This document shows positions 1 to 6,692 of a stretch of DNA of 8,931 bases, piece by piece. The notes below the pieces were generated by a model. That model did not search any database and was not told where the DNA came from. It saw only the letters and a program-made list of their open reading frames with translations. The DNA is from Thalassolituus sp. (GTDB lineage Bacteria; Pseudomonadota; Gammaproteobacteria; Pseudomonadales; Oceanobacteraceae). A program made the position numbers and the translations under genes. Numbering within the stretch: position 1 is the first letter of the stretch; the number at the start of each line of letters is the position of its first letter. The stretch spans positions 1 through 8,931 of the forward strand of contig JARGOI010000082.1 in assembly GCA_029212275.1 (NCBI GenBank). The letters run 5' to 3'.

Positions 1-168
1 GTCGAAAAAGCGCAAGAACGCTTAGACATGGCCAAAGCCGATAATTTAGATACTGTCGAAGCACTGACCAAGGCAGTGGCAAAACAGACAGAAAAGCTAG
101 CGCTGCTAGAGCAATCGCTCGTCAATACATCTGCGTCAGCCGCCACTTCTACAGGTGAAAACGAGTAA
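1..168 (+). CDS. rsxC: RsxC/RnfC C-terminal tail (partial, 5' end outside window)
   Basis: An open frame enters from the left edge and stops with TAA at 166-168, giving the last 55 residues of a protein. The segment is charged and Ala/Lys/Glu-rich with heptad-like spacing (for example VEALTKAVAKQTEKLALLEQ), so it is probably helical or coiled-coil, and it ends in a Ser/Thr/Ala-rich tail. Alone it would not be identifiable. The call rests on position, three bases before rsxD, and on the long repetitive Ala/Lys-rich C-terminal extension known from gammaproteobacterial RsxC. In that family the core, outside this window, binds FMN and NADH and carries two 4Fe-4S clusters; the tail is variable and of unclear function. 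Nothing catalytic is visible here. Confidence 0.8.
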   Translation, partial: VEKAQERLDMAKADNLDTVEALTKAVAKQTEKLALLEQSLVNTSASAATSTGENE

Positions 169-171
169 TTT

Positions 172-1233
172 ATGGCATTAATCACCCTCTCTTCACCCCA
201 CGCCCACGGTCGCAATAATACCGGACGCATTATGCTCACGGTGGCGTTAGCAACGTTGCCCGGTTTGATCGCCCTGACGTGGTTTTTTGGTTACGGCACC
301 CTGATTAATGTGATCCTAGCCAGCATCACTGCCATTGCTACCGAAGCGTTGATTTTACGAATACGCAAATACCCCTTGGCGTTTATCTTAAAAGACAATA
401 CGGCCTTGGTTACCGGCGTGTTATTGGGTCTTGCTTTGCCGCCCTTTGCGCCATGGTGGATAACCGTAATCGCCGTGTCTTTTTCAATTGTGTTTGCTAA
501 GCAATTGTATGGCGGCATCGGTAATAATCCATTCAACCCCGCGATGGTCGGATATGCCCTCGTGTTGATCTCATTTCCAGTACAAATGACGACTCATTGG
601 GCGCTTTCCTATCAAATGTCTGGGCAAGAACTGGCGAGTTTCAGCGACACTTTACAGATCATTTTTGCCGGCCACACAGAACTGGCGGATGCCTACACGG
701 GCGCGACCCCGCTCGATCAATATAAGCATCTAATTACCAAAGAAACCTCCGATGAACTGCTGAAATTAGATACCTTTTCTGGCTGGTTAAATGGTGGTTG
801 GGAATGGGTCAACCTAGCATTTCTGGCGGGCGGCCTATTCTTAATCTGGAAGCGTATCATCACGTGGCATATTCCAGTATCGATGTTGCTTGGACTCTGC
901 GTTTGTTCATTGTTTTTAGGCTGGGACGAAGACTTATACACCCCGATGTCATTGCATCTACTCAGCGGTGCGACCATGCTAGGCGCCTTCTTTATTGCCA
1001 CCGATCCGGTATCTGCGGCCACGACACTGCGTGGCAAACTGATTTATGGCGCCGGCATTGGCATCCTGCTTTATATCATTCGCACTTGGGGCGCGTATCC
1101 CGACGCCATTGCATTCGCCGTGCTATTGATGAACTTTGCTGCACCGCTTATCGATGCTTACACCCAGCCACGTACCTATGGCCATAGCAAAGCACGTCGT
1201 GGATTAACCAGTAAGTCGGACAACAAGGATTAA
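172..1233 (+). CDS. rsxD: RsxD/RnfD, membrane FMN-binding subunit of the Rsx/Rnf electron transport complex
   Basis: This 353-residue protein has the normal length for the family. It is a polytopic inner-membrane subunit, with hydrophobic stretches at about 20-60, 77-109, 122-137, 212-228, 235-250 and 262-327. RnfD/NqrB proteins carry FMN covalently bound to a threonine in an S/T-G-A-T motif; here the motif is TGATPL at residues 176-181, so Thr179 is the predicted attachment site. A second SGAT (265-268) lies in a membrane segment and is less likely to be the site. The conserved GGIGNNPFNPAM block is at 114-125. The complex moves electrons between NAD(H) and ferredoxin-like carriers coupled to ion movement; in E. 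coli, Rsx helps reduce SoxR. ATG follows the rsxC stop by three bases with only a weak ribosome site (GAG at 163-165), suggesting translational coupling. Confidence 0.96.
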   Translation: MALITLSSPHAHGRNNTGRIMLTVALATLPGLIALTWFFGYGTLINVILASITAIATEALILRIRKYPLAFILKDNTALVTGVLLGLALPPFAPWWITVIAVSFSIVFAKQLYGGIGNNPFNPAMVGYALVLISFPVQMTTHWALSYQMSGQELASFSDTLQIIFAGHTELADAYTGATPLDQYKHLITKETSDELLKLDTFSGWLNGGWEWVNLAFLAGGLFLIWKRIITWHIPVSMLLGLCVCSLFLGWDEDLYTPMSLHLLSGATMLGAFFIATDPVSAATTLRGKLIYGAGIGILLYIIRTWGAYPDAIAFAVLLMNFAAPLIDAYTQPRTYGHSKARRGLTSKSDNKD

Positions 1234-1238
1234 GCAGC

Positions 1239-1922
1239 ATGCGTGAGATTTTATTGTCCATTCAACGAAATGCCGTCGGCCTGGTGTTATTCGCCATCGT
1301 CACCGCCGGTGCCATTGCGGTTGCCCAAGTGTTTACCGCTGATCGTATTGAAGCCAACATCCGTGCAGCAGAAGCCCGCGCACTGAATGAAATACTGCCA
1401 GCCAGTCGTTACGATAACGACTTGCTGAATGACACCTTAGCGGTCGATGAACGCTTCAATCAGCAGCTACTCGGACCTTTGCATGAAAATGCACGCATCT
1501 TCCGAGCCCGTAAAGATGGCAAAATTACTGCGGTCATTTTGCCCGTCGTGGCACCAGAAGGTTATACCGCCAATATTGATTTAATTGTTGGTGTTAATCG
1601 CGATGGCTCGATTGCTGGCGTGCGCGTGGTTGCGCATAAAGAAACCCCTGGTCTGGGTGATAAAATTGAAGCGCGCAAGTCTGACTGGATCACTAAATTT
1701 GTAGGTAAGTCACTGAGCAATCCAGAACAAGATTTATGGGCAGTAAAAAAAGATGGTGGTGAATTTGATCAATTTACTGGAGCAACCATCACCCCAAGAG
1801 CAGTGGTGATTGCAGTAAAACGTGCCTTAATGTTTTTTGATATGCATAAAGCGACGCTGCTAGATTCGCCGCAAGAAGTGTCTTTCCTTGATCATCACTT
1901 AGGAGCAGCAGATGGCCACTAA
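1239..1922 (+). CDS. rsxG: RsxG/RnfG, periplasm-facing FMN-binding subunit of the Rsx/Rnf complex
   Basis: A 227-residue protein with one N-terminal membrane anchor (about 11-31) followed by a soluble FMN-binding domain, the standard RnfG/NqrC architecture. HKETPGLG is at 133-140 and the flavinylation motif TGAT at 180-183, so Thr183 is the predicted FMN-linked residue; in this family the flavin is attached by ApbE, which is not encoded here. The protein relays electrons on the periplasmic side of the membrane complex. The ATG at 1239 lies five bases after the rsxD stop, with AAGGA at 1225-1229 as a distant ribosome site. The last codons overlap the start of rsxE by 11 bases. Length and motifs are ordinary, and I see no frameshift. 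Confidence 0.96.
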   Translation: MREILLSIQRNAVGLVLFAIVTAGAIAVAQVFTADRIEANIRAAEARALNEILPASRYDNDLLNDTLAVDERFNQQLLGPLHENARIFRARKDGKITAVILPVVAPEGYTANIDLIVGVNRDGSIAGVRVVAHKETPGLGDKIEARKSDWITKFVGKSLSNPEQDLWAVKKDGGEFDQFTGATITPRAVVIAVKRALMFFDMHKATLLDSPQEVSFLDHHLGAADGH

Positions 1923-2625
1923 ATCGTTACGCGACATCAGTGTTGATGGCCTTTGGACCAACAACCCCGCCCTCGTACAATTGCTTGGTCTTTGTCCATT
2001 ATTGGCCGTTACCGGATCGGTAGTGAATGCACTAGGTCTTGGCTTAGCCACCATGATGGTGTTAGTTGGCTCTAACATGTCGGTATCACTCATTCGTAAC
2101 CATGTTGCTGATGCGGTGCGCTTGCCCGCCTTTGTGATGATCATTGCCTCGTTTGTGACGGTCGCCGAGCTGGTTATGCAGGCATTCACCTACGAACTTT
2201 ACGAAGTTTTAGGGATTTTTATTCCTCTGATCGTGACCAACTGTGCCATCTTGGGTCGCGCCGATGCCTTCGCCAGCAAAAATGGCGTCGTTGCTTCGGT
2301 TGTCGATGGCTTTACCATGGCGCTTGGTTTTGCCGTGGTGCTGATCATTTTGGGAGCCCTGCGTGAAGTGTTAGGCCAAGGTGTTATTTTTGGCGACATG
2401 AATTTGTTGTTTGGCGAAGCCGCTCGGCACTGGAAAATCACTCTGTTCAATGACTACCCTGACTTCTTATTTGCGATTTTACCGCCAGGGGCCTTTGTCG
2501 CTATGGGGCTTTTGATTGCGTTAAAAAACGTGATCGACAATACAGTTAAACAACGTGCAGAACTGAGAAAAGCACCCGTTACATCAGGAAGTAAACGAGT
2601 TCGCGTCACAGGTAAAATTAGTTAA
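1912..2625 (+). CDS. rsxE: RsxE/RnfE, integral membrane subunit of the Rsx/Rnf complex
   Basis: A 237-residue polytopic membrane protein with about six hydrophobic segments, matching RnfE/NqrD. It has the family's N-terminal pattern (LWTNNPALVQLLGLCP) and two membrane cysteines, Cys28 in GLCP and Cys111 in VTNCA. In the NQR/RNF families the equivalent cysteines of this subunit and of its paralogue RsxA hold an iron-sulfur centre within the membrane. The start is firmly set: AGGAG at 1901-1905 lies six bases before ATG, inside the rsxG 3' end, and the frames overlap by 11 bases, so translation is probably coupled. The C-terminal 25 or so residues are basic and look like a cytoplasmic tail. In E. 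coli nth follows rsxE; here the operon ends and a convergent gene follows. Confidence 0.96.
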   Translation: MATKSLRDISVDGLWTNNPALVQLLGLCPLLAVTGSVVNALGLGLATMMVLVGSNMSVSLIRNHVADAVRLPAFVMIIASFVTVAELVMQAFTYELYEVLGIFIPLIVTNCAILGRADAFASKNGVVASVVDGFTMALGFAVVLIILGALREVLGQGVIFGDMNLLFGEAARHWKITLFNDYPDFLFAILPPGAFVAMGLLIALKNVIDNTVKQRAELRKAPVTSGSKRVRVTGKIS

Positions 2626-2653
2626 CAAATATTGGTTTAAAAAAGATTGGGAT

Positions 2654-2688
2654 AAAAAAAGGGTCATCGATGTTGCCATCAATGACCC
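2654..2688 (-). terminator. Rho-independent terminator between rsxE and the convergent membrane-protein gene
   Basis: The arms at 2661-2672 and 2677-2688 pair in 11 of 12 positions (one C/A mismatch) around a TTGC loop. Seven A residues at 2654-2660 abut the left arm, so a minus-strand transcript has stem then U7: a canonical terminator about 70 bases past the stop at 2759. On the plus strand no T-run follows directly; the nearest, CTTTTT, lies about 20 bases away. It may still help to end the rsx transcript, but less efficiently. Confidence 0.8.
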
Positions 2689-2758
2689 TATAAGGAGTGT
2701 TCAATCTCTTTTTAACAAATCTCAGTTACCTTTGAATAATGCAAACAGAAGCAATCTG

Positions 2759-3505
2759 TTATCTAGCGCGATCGTATTTAAATGCGACAGCTAAAACTAA
2801 CAACATAATAAAAATCATCAAGGGCATTAAGTCAGTTGAAACTAGTTGGTTTCCCGAGTTATTGCTCATTGGGGTTAAAATCGTTTGGGTTAAGGCAAAC
2901 ACTGACACTGACAATGCCACAAGTGCTCCGGCATTAAGTCGGCTGTAACGCACTCGCTTACCTACTCCCTCATATCGTCCCAAAGCTGCACTGGTTTTGG
3001 CTAAAGAAGTCACCAACTTTTTTCTCAATCTTCTGCTTAAGGTATTTTTTAGAGTAACAGCAGACTTTGGAGCTTCGAGTAATAACCAAATTTTACCCTG
3101 ACGGCAAATCAACTTTTTTGCGGTGTATTGTGGATTTTCGAAAAGTTCTACGATTTCTTCTGCTAATTCAGGAGAACCAGCAAACGCTTGCGAAGCTAAG
3201 TAATCATCGCTAATTAAGCGTAATTCTCTATCAAAACGAGCGTGGGCAATCGTTTTAGGAATTCTGCGTAAACACCAATCAAGTAAATGATCTAAGCGTG
3301 TGTGTGGACGGACAACAAAATCATAAGTGGGAGAAGCTTCCATTCCTAGCTTTACTAACTTGCAATCCGCGCCACTGTATACGCGACTGTAGTAGCGCCA
3401 TTTCCCTAAATGATTAAACCGTCCACGCCAGCGAGCAGCGTAGCCATGTATAAATATCATGGAAAACATGAAAAAGATGGCTACAAAAAAGATTAGCATC
3501 CACAT
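2759..3505 (-). CDS. Membrane protein of unknown function, three predicted membrane segments
   Basis: I do not recognise this 248-residue protein. It opens with a strongly hydrophobic segment (residues 1-19), then a basic stretch (YAARWRGR), a soluble middle of about 160 residues, and two hydrophobic segments near 192-211 and 226-243. The soluble part has aromatic and basic patches, a Leu/Asp/Glu-rich helix (SPELAEEIVELFENP, 111-125), and a basic section at 158-190 (SRRLRKKLV) that probably faces the cytoplasm. No catalytic motif stands out. The frame is open to 3589, but I start at 3505 because AAGGAG lies exactly six bases before that ATG and the protein then begins directly with the membrane helix. 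It is transcribed divergently from trhO and ends in the terminator at 2654-2688, so it is probably monocistronic. Confidence 0.75.
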   Translation of the reverse strand: MWMLIFFVAIFFMFSMIFIHGYAARWRGRFNHLGKWRYYSRVYSGADCKLVKLGMEASPTYDFVVRPHTRLDHLLDWCLRRIPKTIAHARFDRELRLISDDYLASQAFAGSPELAEEIVELFENPQYTAKKLICRQGKIWLLLEAPKSAVTLKNTLSRRLRKKLVTSLAKTSAALGRYEGVGKRVRYSRLNAGALVALSVSVFALTQTILTPMSNNSGNQLVSTDLMPLMIFIMLLVLAVAFKYDRAR

Positions 3506-3511
3506 GATTGT

Positions 3512-3517
3512 CTCCTT
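3512..3517 (-). promoter_or_regulatory. Shine-Dalgarno AAGGAG that sets the start at 3505
   Basis: Reading the minus strand, AAGGAG is followed by six bases and then ATG at 3505. An in-frame upstream ATG (3523) overlaps this site and has no ribosome site of its own, so initiation at 3505 is preferred. Confidence 0.75.
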
Positions 3518-3662
3518 GTCCATATTGCCATTATCCAAAAAACTGAACCTACATATAAACTTAGACGACGATTCAGTAGAGCGGAACATCCGTTCCTTAA
3601 AGTAACTGCTTTTGGCCCAAATTAATACAATTTCGTTTCAGCGACGCTTAGAGCCTGTATTT

Positions 3663-3682
3663 TCATCAACTGATGATACAAT
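3663..3682 (+). promoter_or_regulatory. Candidate trhO promoter: extended -10 with abutting inverted repeat
   Basis: TGATACAAT at 3674-3682 matches an extended -10 (TG, one base, TACAAT). Directly overlapping it is a perfect inverted repeat, TCATCA-AC-TGATGA (3663-3676), which could bind a dimeric regulator and block polymerase. There is no good -35 at the proper distance, which is tolerated at extended -10 promoters. Transcription would start near 3689, leaving a leader of about 100 bases before trhO. Confidence 0.35.
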
Positions 3683-3708
3683 CTACACCGCTACAAGATG
3701 ACTTTAAC

Positions 3709-3777
3709 TGGCCAGAATGGCCATAAATGAATCATTGTTGACCAACTTATAACGAAAGCACCGGATTTACGTTCCGG
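3709..3777 (+). promoter_or_regulatory. Two small hairpins in the presumed trhO leader
   Basis: TGGCCA-GAA-TGGCCA (3709-3723) can fold as a six-pair stem with a three-base loop; each half is itself palindromic. CCGGA-TTTACGT-TCCGG (3761-3777) can fold as a five-pair GC-rich stem ending five bases before the trhO ribosome site GAGGA (3783-3787). Both lie downstream of the candidate promoter. They match no riboswitch class I know; the second could modulate access to the ribosome site. In the rest of 3506-3790 I note only a short dyad, GGAAC-ATCC-GTTCC (3583-3596), and no convincing minus-strand promoter. Confidence 0.35.
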
Positions 3778-3790
3778 CCAGCGAGGAAAA

Positions 3791-4786
3791 ATGACTAACT
3801 CTCCCCAATACGTTGTTTGCGCAATGTATAAATTTGTGACGCTTAACGATTATGAAGCGCTGCGCCAACCCCTACTCGACACCCTTTTGCGCCTTGATGT
3901 AAAAGGCACGCTGTTATTAGCAAATGAAGGTATCAACGGTACCGTCGCAGGTACTCGCACTAGCATTGATGAACTGCTGGAGTGGCTGCGCCAAGACCCA
4001 AGGTTAAGCAATATAGGCATCAAAGAATCCTACGAGCAAGAACAACCCTTCTATCGCACCAAAGTTAAATTAAAAAAAGAAATTGTCACCATGGGCGTTG
4101 AGGGTATTGATCCACTGCGCGTGGTCGGTACTTACGTAAAACCCCAAGAGTGGAACGCGTTAATCTCCGATCCAGAAGTGCTATTGGTGGATACTCGTAA
4201 CGATTACGAGGTTGGCATTGGCACTTTCAAAGGGGCGCTAGACCCAAACACCAAAACCTTTCGTGAATTTCCCAAATACGTTAAAGATAACCTCGACCCT
4301 GCAAAGCATAAAAAAGTGGCCATGTTTTGCACTGGCGGTATTCGCTGTGAAAAATCGACCGCTTATTTAAAAGAACAAGGGTTTGATGAGGTGTATCACT
4401 TAGAAGGCGGCATCCTTAAATATTTAGAAGACGTGCCCGCCGAGCAAAGTCTGTGGGAAGGTGAATGTTTCGTCTTTGATAATCGCGTTACCGTCGATCA
4501 CAATTTGCAACGCGGTCAGTATGATCAATGCCATGCTTGCCGCCGCCCAATCACTGAAGAAGACAAGCTCAGCGAACATTATGTTAAAGGTGTCTGTTGT
4601 CATCAATGTGCCGACGAATACAGTGACGAACAACGTGAGCGCTTTCGCCAGCGCGAGTTGCAAGTGCAATTAGCCAAAGAACGAGGCGAGCCACATATTG
4701 GCACTGACTTACAAACGGTTATTGAAGCACGACGCCAAGAGAAAGCCCGCTTGCGAGCAGTGCAAAAGCAGAAGTCGACGTCCTAA
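3791..4786 (+). CDS. trhO: tRNA uridine(34) hydroxylase TrhO (YceA family, rhodanese-like)
   Basis: A full-length 331-residue member of the YceA/TrhO family. TrhO uses molecular oxygen to hydroxylate wobble uridine 34 of certain tRNAs to 5-hydroxyuridine, a precursor of cmo5U/mcmo5U. An N-terminal acylphosphatase-like domain (about 5-95, with NEGINGTVAG at 45-54) is followed by a rhodanese domain (about 125-215) with the active-site loop CTGGIRCEKS at 180-189; Cys180 is the predicted catalytic cysteine. The C-terminal part has CHAC at 247-250 and CCHQC at 269-273, a probable zinc-ribbon-like Cys cluster normal for the family, then a charged helical tail. ATG is preceded by GAGGA at 3783-3787. 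The gene stands alone between a divergent membrane-protein gene and a convergent MBL-fold gene and ends in a strong terminator. Confidence 0.96.
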   Translation: MTNSPQYVVCAMYKFVTLNDYEALRQPLLDTLLRLDVKGTLLLANEGINGTVAGTRTSIDELLEWLRQDPRLSNIGIKESYEQEQPFYRTKVKLKKEIVTMGVEGIDPLRVVGTYVKPQEWNALISDPEVLLVDTRNDYEVGIGTFKGALDPNTKTFREFPKYVKDNLDPAKHKKVAMFCTGGIRCEKSTAYLKEQGFDEVYHLEGGILKYLEDVPAEQSLWEGECFVFDNRVTVDHNLQRGQYDQCHACRRPITEEDKLSEHYVKGVCCHQCADEYSDEQRERFRQRELQVQLAKERGEPHIGTDLQTVIEARRQEKARLRAVQKQKSTS

Positions 4787-4814
4787 TGCATTAGATTAAC
4801 GAAAAATGAAGAAC

Positions 4815-4843
4815 AAAAAGCAGCAATTAACCGCTGCTTTTTT
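4815..4843. terminator. Bidirectional terminator shared by trhO and the MBL-fold gene
   Basis: AAAAAGCAGC (4815-4824) pairs with GCTGCTTTTT (4833-4842) around an eight-base loop, with A and T runs on either side, so it works on both strands. It lies 29 bases after the trhO stop. The minus-strand gene's stop codon (4827-4829) is inside the loop, so one stem arm encodes its last residues, KSSG. Confidence 0.88.
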
Positions 4844-5954
4844 CATTCTGAATGCAAGTCGACTCTGACGGATATGGCTGATTAGCCTCGAGAATCTTAG
4901 TTTCTCCGTGCTGCATCGCGACAAAGCGGTCGGGAGATAGCTGTGCATTTGCCATGGCTTGATGCAATCGCTTAGGCGGCTCGGTCATTTCTTCGAAGGT
5001 AAGAATAAAAGTCCCCCAGTGCATGCCTATGCCTTGCTCGGCGCCTAAGTCCTGAAATACTTGCACGGCTTCATCAGGGTTCATGTGCGCATCTTGCATA
5101 AACCAACGTGGATTGTAGGCGCCAATCGGAATAGCGGCCAAATCGATCCCAGGAAAGCATTCACCAATCTTTTTAAAGTCGGCTGAATAACCACTGTCGC
5201 CCACGCTTAAAAAACGCAAATGAGGTGTGTCGATCACCCAGCCGGCCCAAAGGCTTTTGTTACGGTCAAAAATTCCACGCGCAGACCAGTGTTGAACTGG
5301 CACCGAAACAAACGTTGTTTCACCCAATGTCAGCGCCTGCCACCAATCTAATTCGGTGACATTAGGGAAATCATCCTCATCAAACCAAGACTTTAAGCCA
5401 AGCGGCACGAAAATATGCGGCGGATTATCTGGTTGCTGCTGAACCAAAGAATAGAGAGTGTCTTCATCCATATGATCGTAGTGATTGTGAGAAATAATCA
5501 CAGCATCAATGTTAGGAAGCTGTTCTAAGGTTAATGCCGGAGGCACGATTCGCTTAGGCCCCATAAAACTAAAAGGCGATGCACGTTCAGTAAAATGTGG
5601 GTCCGTTAATATATTTAATCCATCAACCTGCAATAAAAATGTACTGTGCCCTATCCATGTAATTTGATTGGCAGTGGGATTTTCAATAAGTATCTGATTT
5701 GGAGTAAGCACAGGAAAATCCACGGGGTCAGGCTTTTTCTGCTCATTAAACGCTTTGATTAAATCACCCAAGGATTTATTGATCGCTTGGCCATTGGTAT
5801 TAGTAAAAGTGCCGTCAGCTTGATGATGAGCTGGAATAGAGTTAGCGGCTGAATCAATCTCTGCATGGCCGTCGGTATCAGGTAAGCCCTGACTGCGCAT
5901 GCACCCAACGGCACCCAGCAACACAATTAAATGGGTTATTATTCTAATCTGCAC
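4827..5954 (-). CDS. Metallo-beta-lactamase-fold hydrolase, NAPE-PLD-like, predicted lipoprotein
   Basis: A 375-residue zinc-dependent MBL-fold protein with the layout of N-acyl-phosphatidylethanolamine phospholipase D. It has GHSTFLL at 102-108, the metal motif SHNHYDH at 155-161 (His156, His158, Asp160, His161), His222 (VQHWSARG), Asp253 (GDSGY), His290 (DAHMNPDE) and His312 (GMHWGTF). Spacings from His222 on match, as I recall them, human NAPE-PLD His253, Asp284, His321 and His343. Bacterial relatives may hydrolyse other phosphoesters or lactones, so the substrate is unknown. I start at GTG 5954: AAGAGG is six bases upstream, and the product then begins with a compact lipoprotein signal (QIRIITHLIVLLGAVGC, Cys18 lipidated; Ala at -3 is less usual than Leu). 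The longer frame to 6020 would overlap the upstream gene and bury the signal peptide. A roughly 80-residue linker precedes the enzyme domain. Confidence 0.9.
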   Translation of the reverse strand: MQIRIITHLIVLLGAVGCMRSQGLPDTDGHAEIDSAANSIPAHHQADGTFTNTNGQAINKSLGDLIKAFNEQKKPDPVDFPVLTPNQILIENPTANQITWIGHSTFLLQVDGLNILTDPHFTERASPFSFMGPKRIVPPALTLEQLPNIDAVIISHNHYDHMDEDTLYSLVQQQPDNPPHIFVPLGLKSWFDEDDFPNVTELDWWQALTLGETTFVSVPVQHWSARGIFDRNKSLWAGWVIDTPHLRFLSVGDSGYSADFKKIGECFPGIDLAAIPIGAYNPRWFMQDAHMNPDEAVQVFQDLGAEQGIGMHWGTFILTFEEMTEPPKRLHQAMANAQLSPDRFVAMQHGETKILEANQPYPSESTCIQNEKSSG

Positions 5955-5960
5955 ACGTGA

Positions 5961-5966
5961 CCTCTT
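5961..5966 (-). promoter_or_regulatory. Shine-Dalgarno AAGAGG supporting the GTG start at 5954
   Basis: On the minus strand AAGAGG is followed by six bases and then GTG at 5954. The in-frame ATG at 5996 has no comparable site and would overlap the previous gene's stop. Confidence 0.65.
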
Positions 5967-5988
5967 CACAGGACCTAACAAGGGCGAA

Positions 5989-6582
5989 TCAGCCATTAAC
6001 AAGACATGATGTCTCGGCACTTACCTTACGCATTACTAGTAAAATTTGACCGACATGAAAACCGAACTTACTCATTTTGGTTTCATTAACAACCACGCCA
6101 TCTGCCACTTGGAACATCCAGTCTTCCATGTGCAAATCAATCGTGTCACCCGGCTCGCCATAACGCAGCATATAGCTCATATAAATTGCGTTACCGGCAT
6201 AAGTCATCACGGTGGAATTAGGAACATCCGATGCTGAGGCCTTAAGCGCAGGACCCTCTTTGGTATCAATAGGCGTTAAAGTCCATAAACGTGTTTCGCG
6301 CTTAGGCTCTGCACCTGCTTCATCATAAAAATTGAAAATTTCGTCTAAGGTACCCACACCATTGTCATCCCAACTGGCAAGAATTTGCGCATTAAACGAA
6401 CGAATTTCTTCACCAGAACGGTTACGAACCACACCATCTGCGCATATTTTTCCGGTAAAAAAGTCTTGTGGGATGAGCTCAGGCGAGCGACCAGCAGCAT
6501 GCTTCACATCGACGCCAGAACATGCGCTTAACAGTCCTAATATCAAAATCGAAGGAATTCCCAGTATTGTTATTTTACGCAT
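5989..6582 (-). CDS. DUF3833-family lipoprotein
   Basis: A 197-residue predicted lipoprotein. The signal peptide (MRKITILGIPSILILGLLSAC) has a clean lipobox, LSAC, with Cys21 as the lipid site. The mature part matches my memory of the DUF3833 pattern: PQDFFTGKICADGVV (38-52), an R-F block (RSFNAQILASW, 61-71), TLDEIF (78-83), R-LWTL (98-102), EDWMFQVADGVVVNET (153-168), then MSKFGFHVGQILLVMRK (170-186). The family is beta-rich, lipocalin-like in appearance, and has no established function that I know. The frame is open upstream to 6672, but the signal peptide and the purine-rich AAGAGAGAG before ATG 6582 support this start. The MBL-fold lipoprotein gene follows after 34 bases, so they are probably co-transcribed, possibly acting on envelope lipids. 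The permease ends 110 bases upstream, enough room for a separate promoter. Confidence 0.85.
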   Translation of the reverse strand: MRKITILGIPSILILGLLSACSGVDVKHAAGRSPELIPQDFFTGKICADGVVRNRSGEEIRSFNAQILASWDDNGVGTLDEIFNFYDEAGAEPKRETRLWTLTPIDTKEGPALKASASDVPNSTVMTYAGNAIYMSYMLRYGEPGDTIDLHMEDWMFQVADGVVVNETKMSKFGFHVGQILLVMRKVSAETSCLVNG

Positions 6583-6692
6583 CGAACTCTCTCTTAAAAT
6601 CATTGTATGGATCGGATTAAACTTGCTATCAGAGTACAAGAAAAGCCATAGGTTCAGCAGCCGCCACTGCATTTTTCAGAGGTGCCCTAGGA

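Noticed and set aside
265..500. Repeated hydrophobic stretches as a sign of gene duplication in rsxD
   Set aside because: These are ordinary membrane helices of the RnfD/NqrB fold, with no DNA-level repeat.
717..1187. Open frames on both strands inside rsxD
   Set aside because: They overlap a full-length family member completely, have no family features, and look like shadow frames.
3506..3589. Longer N-terminus for the unknown membrane protein (starts at 3589 or 3523)
   Set aside because: The extra residues would place polar sequence before the membrane helix, and the strong AAGGAG is positioned for the ATG at 3505.
6657..6676. GCAG-CCGCCA-CTGC followed by ATTTTT, a possible terminator
   Set aside because: The stem has only four pairs, it points along the plus strand where no gene lies upstream, and it has no T-run for the minus-strand permease.
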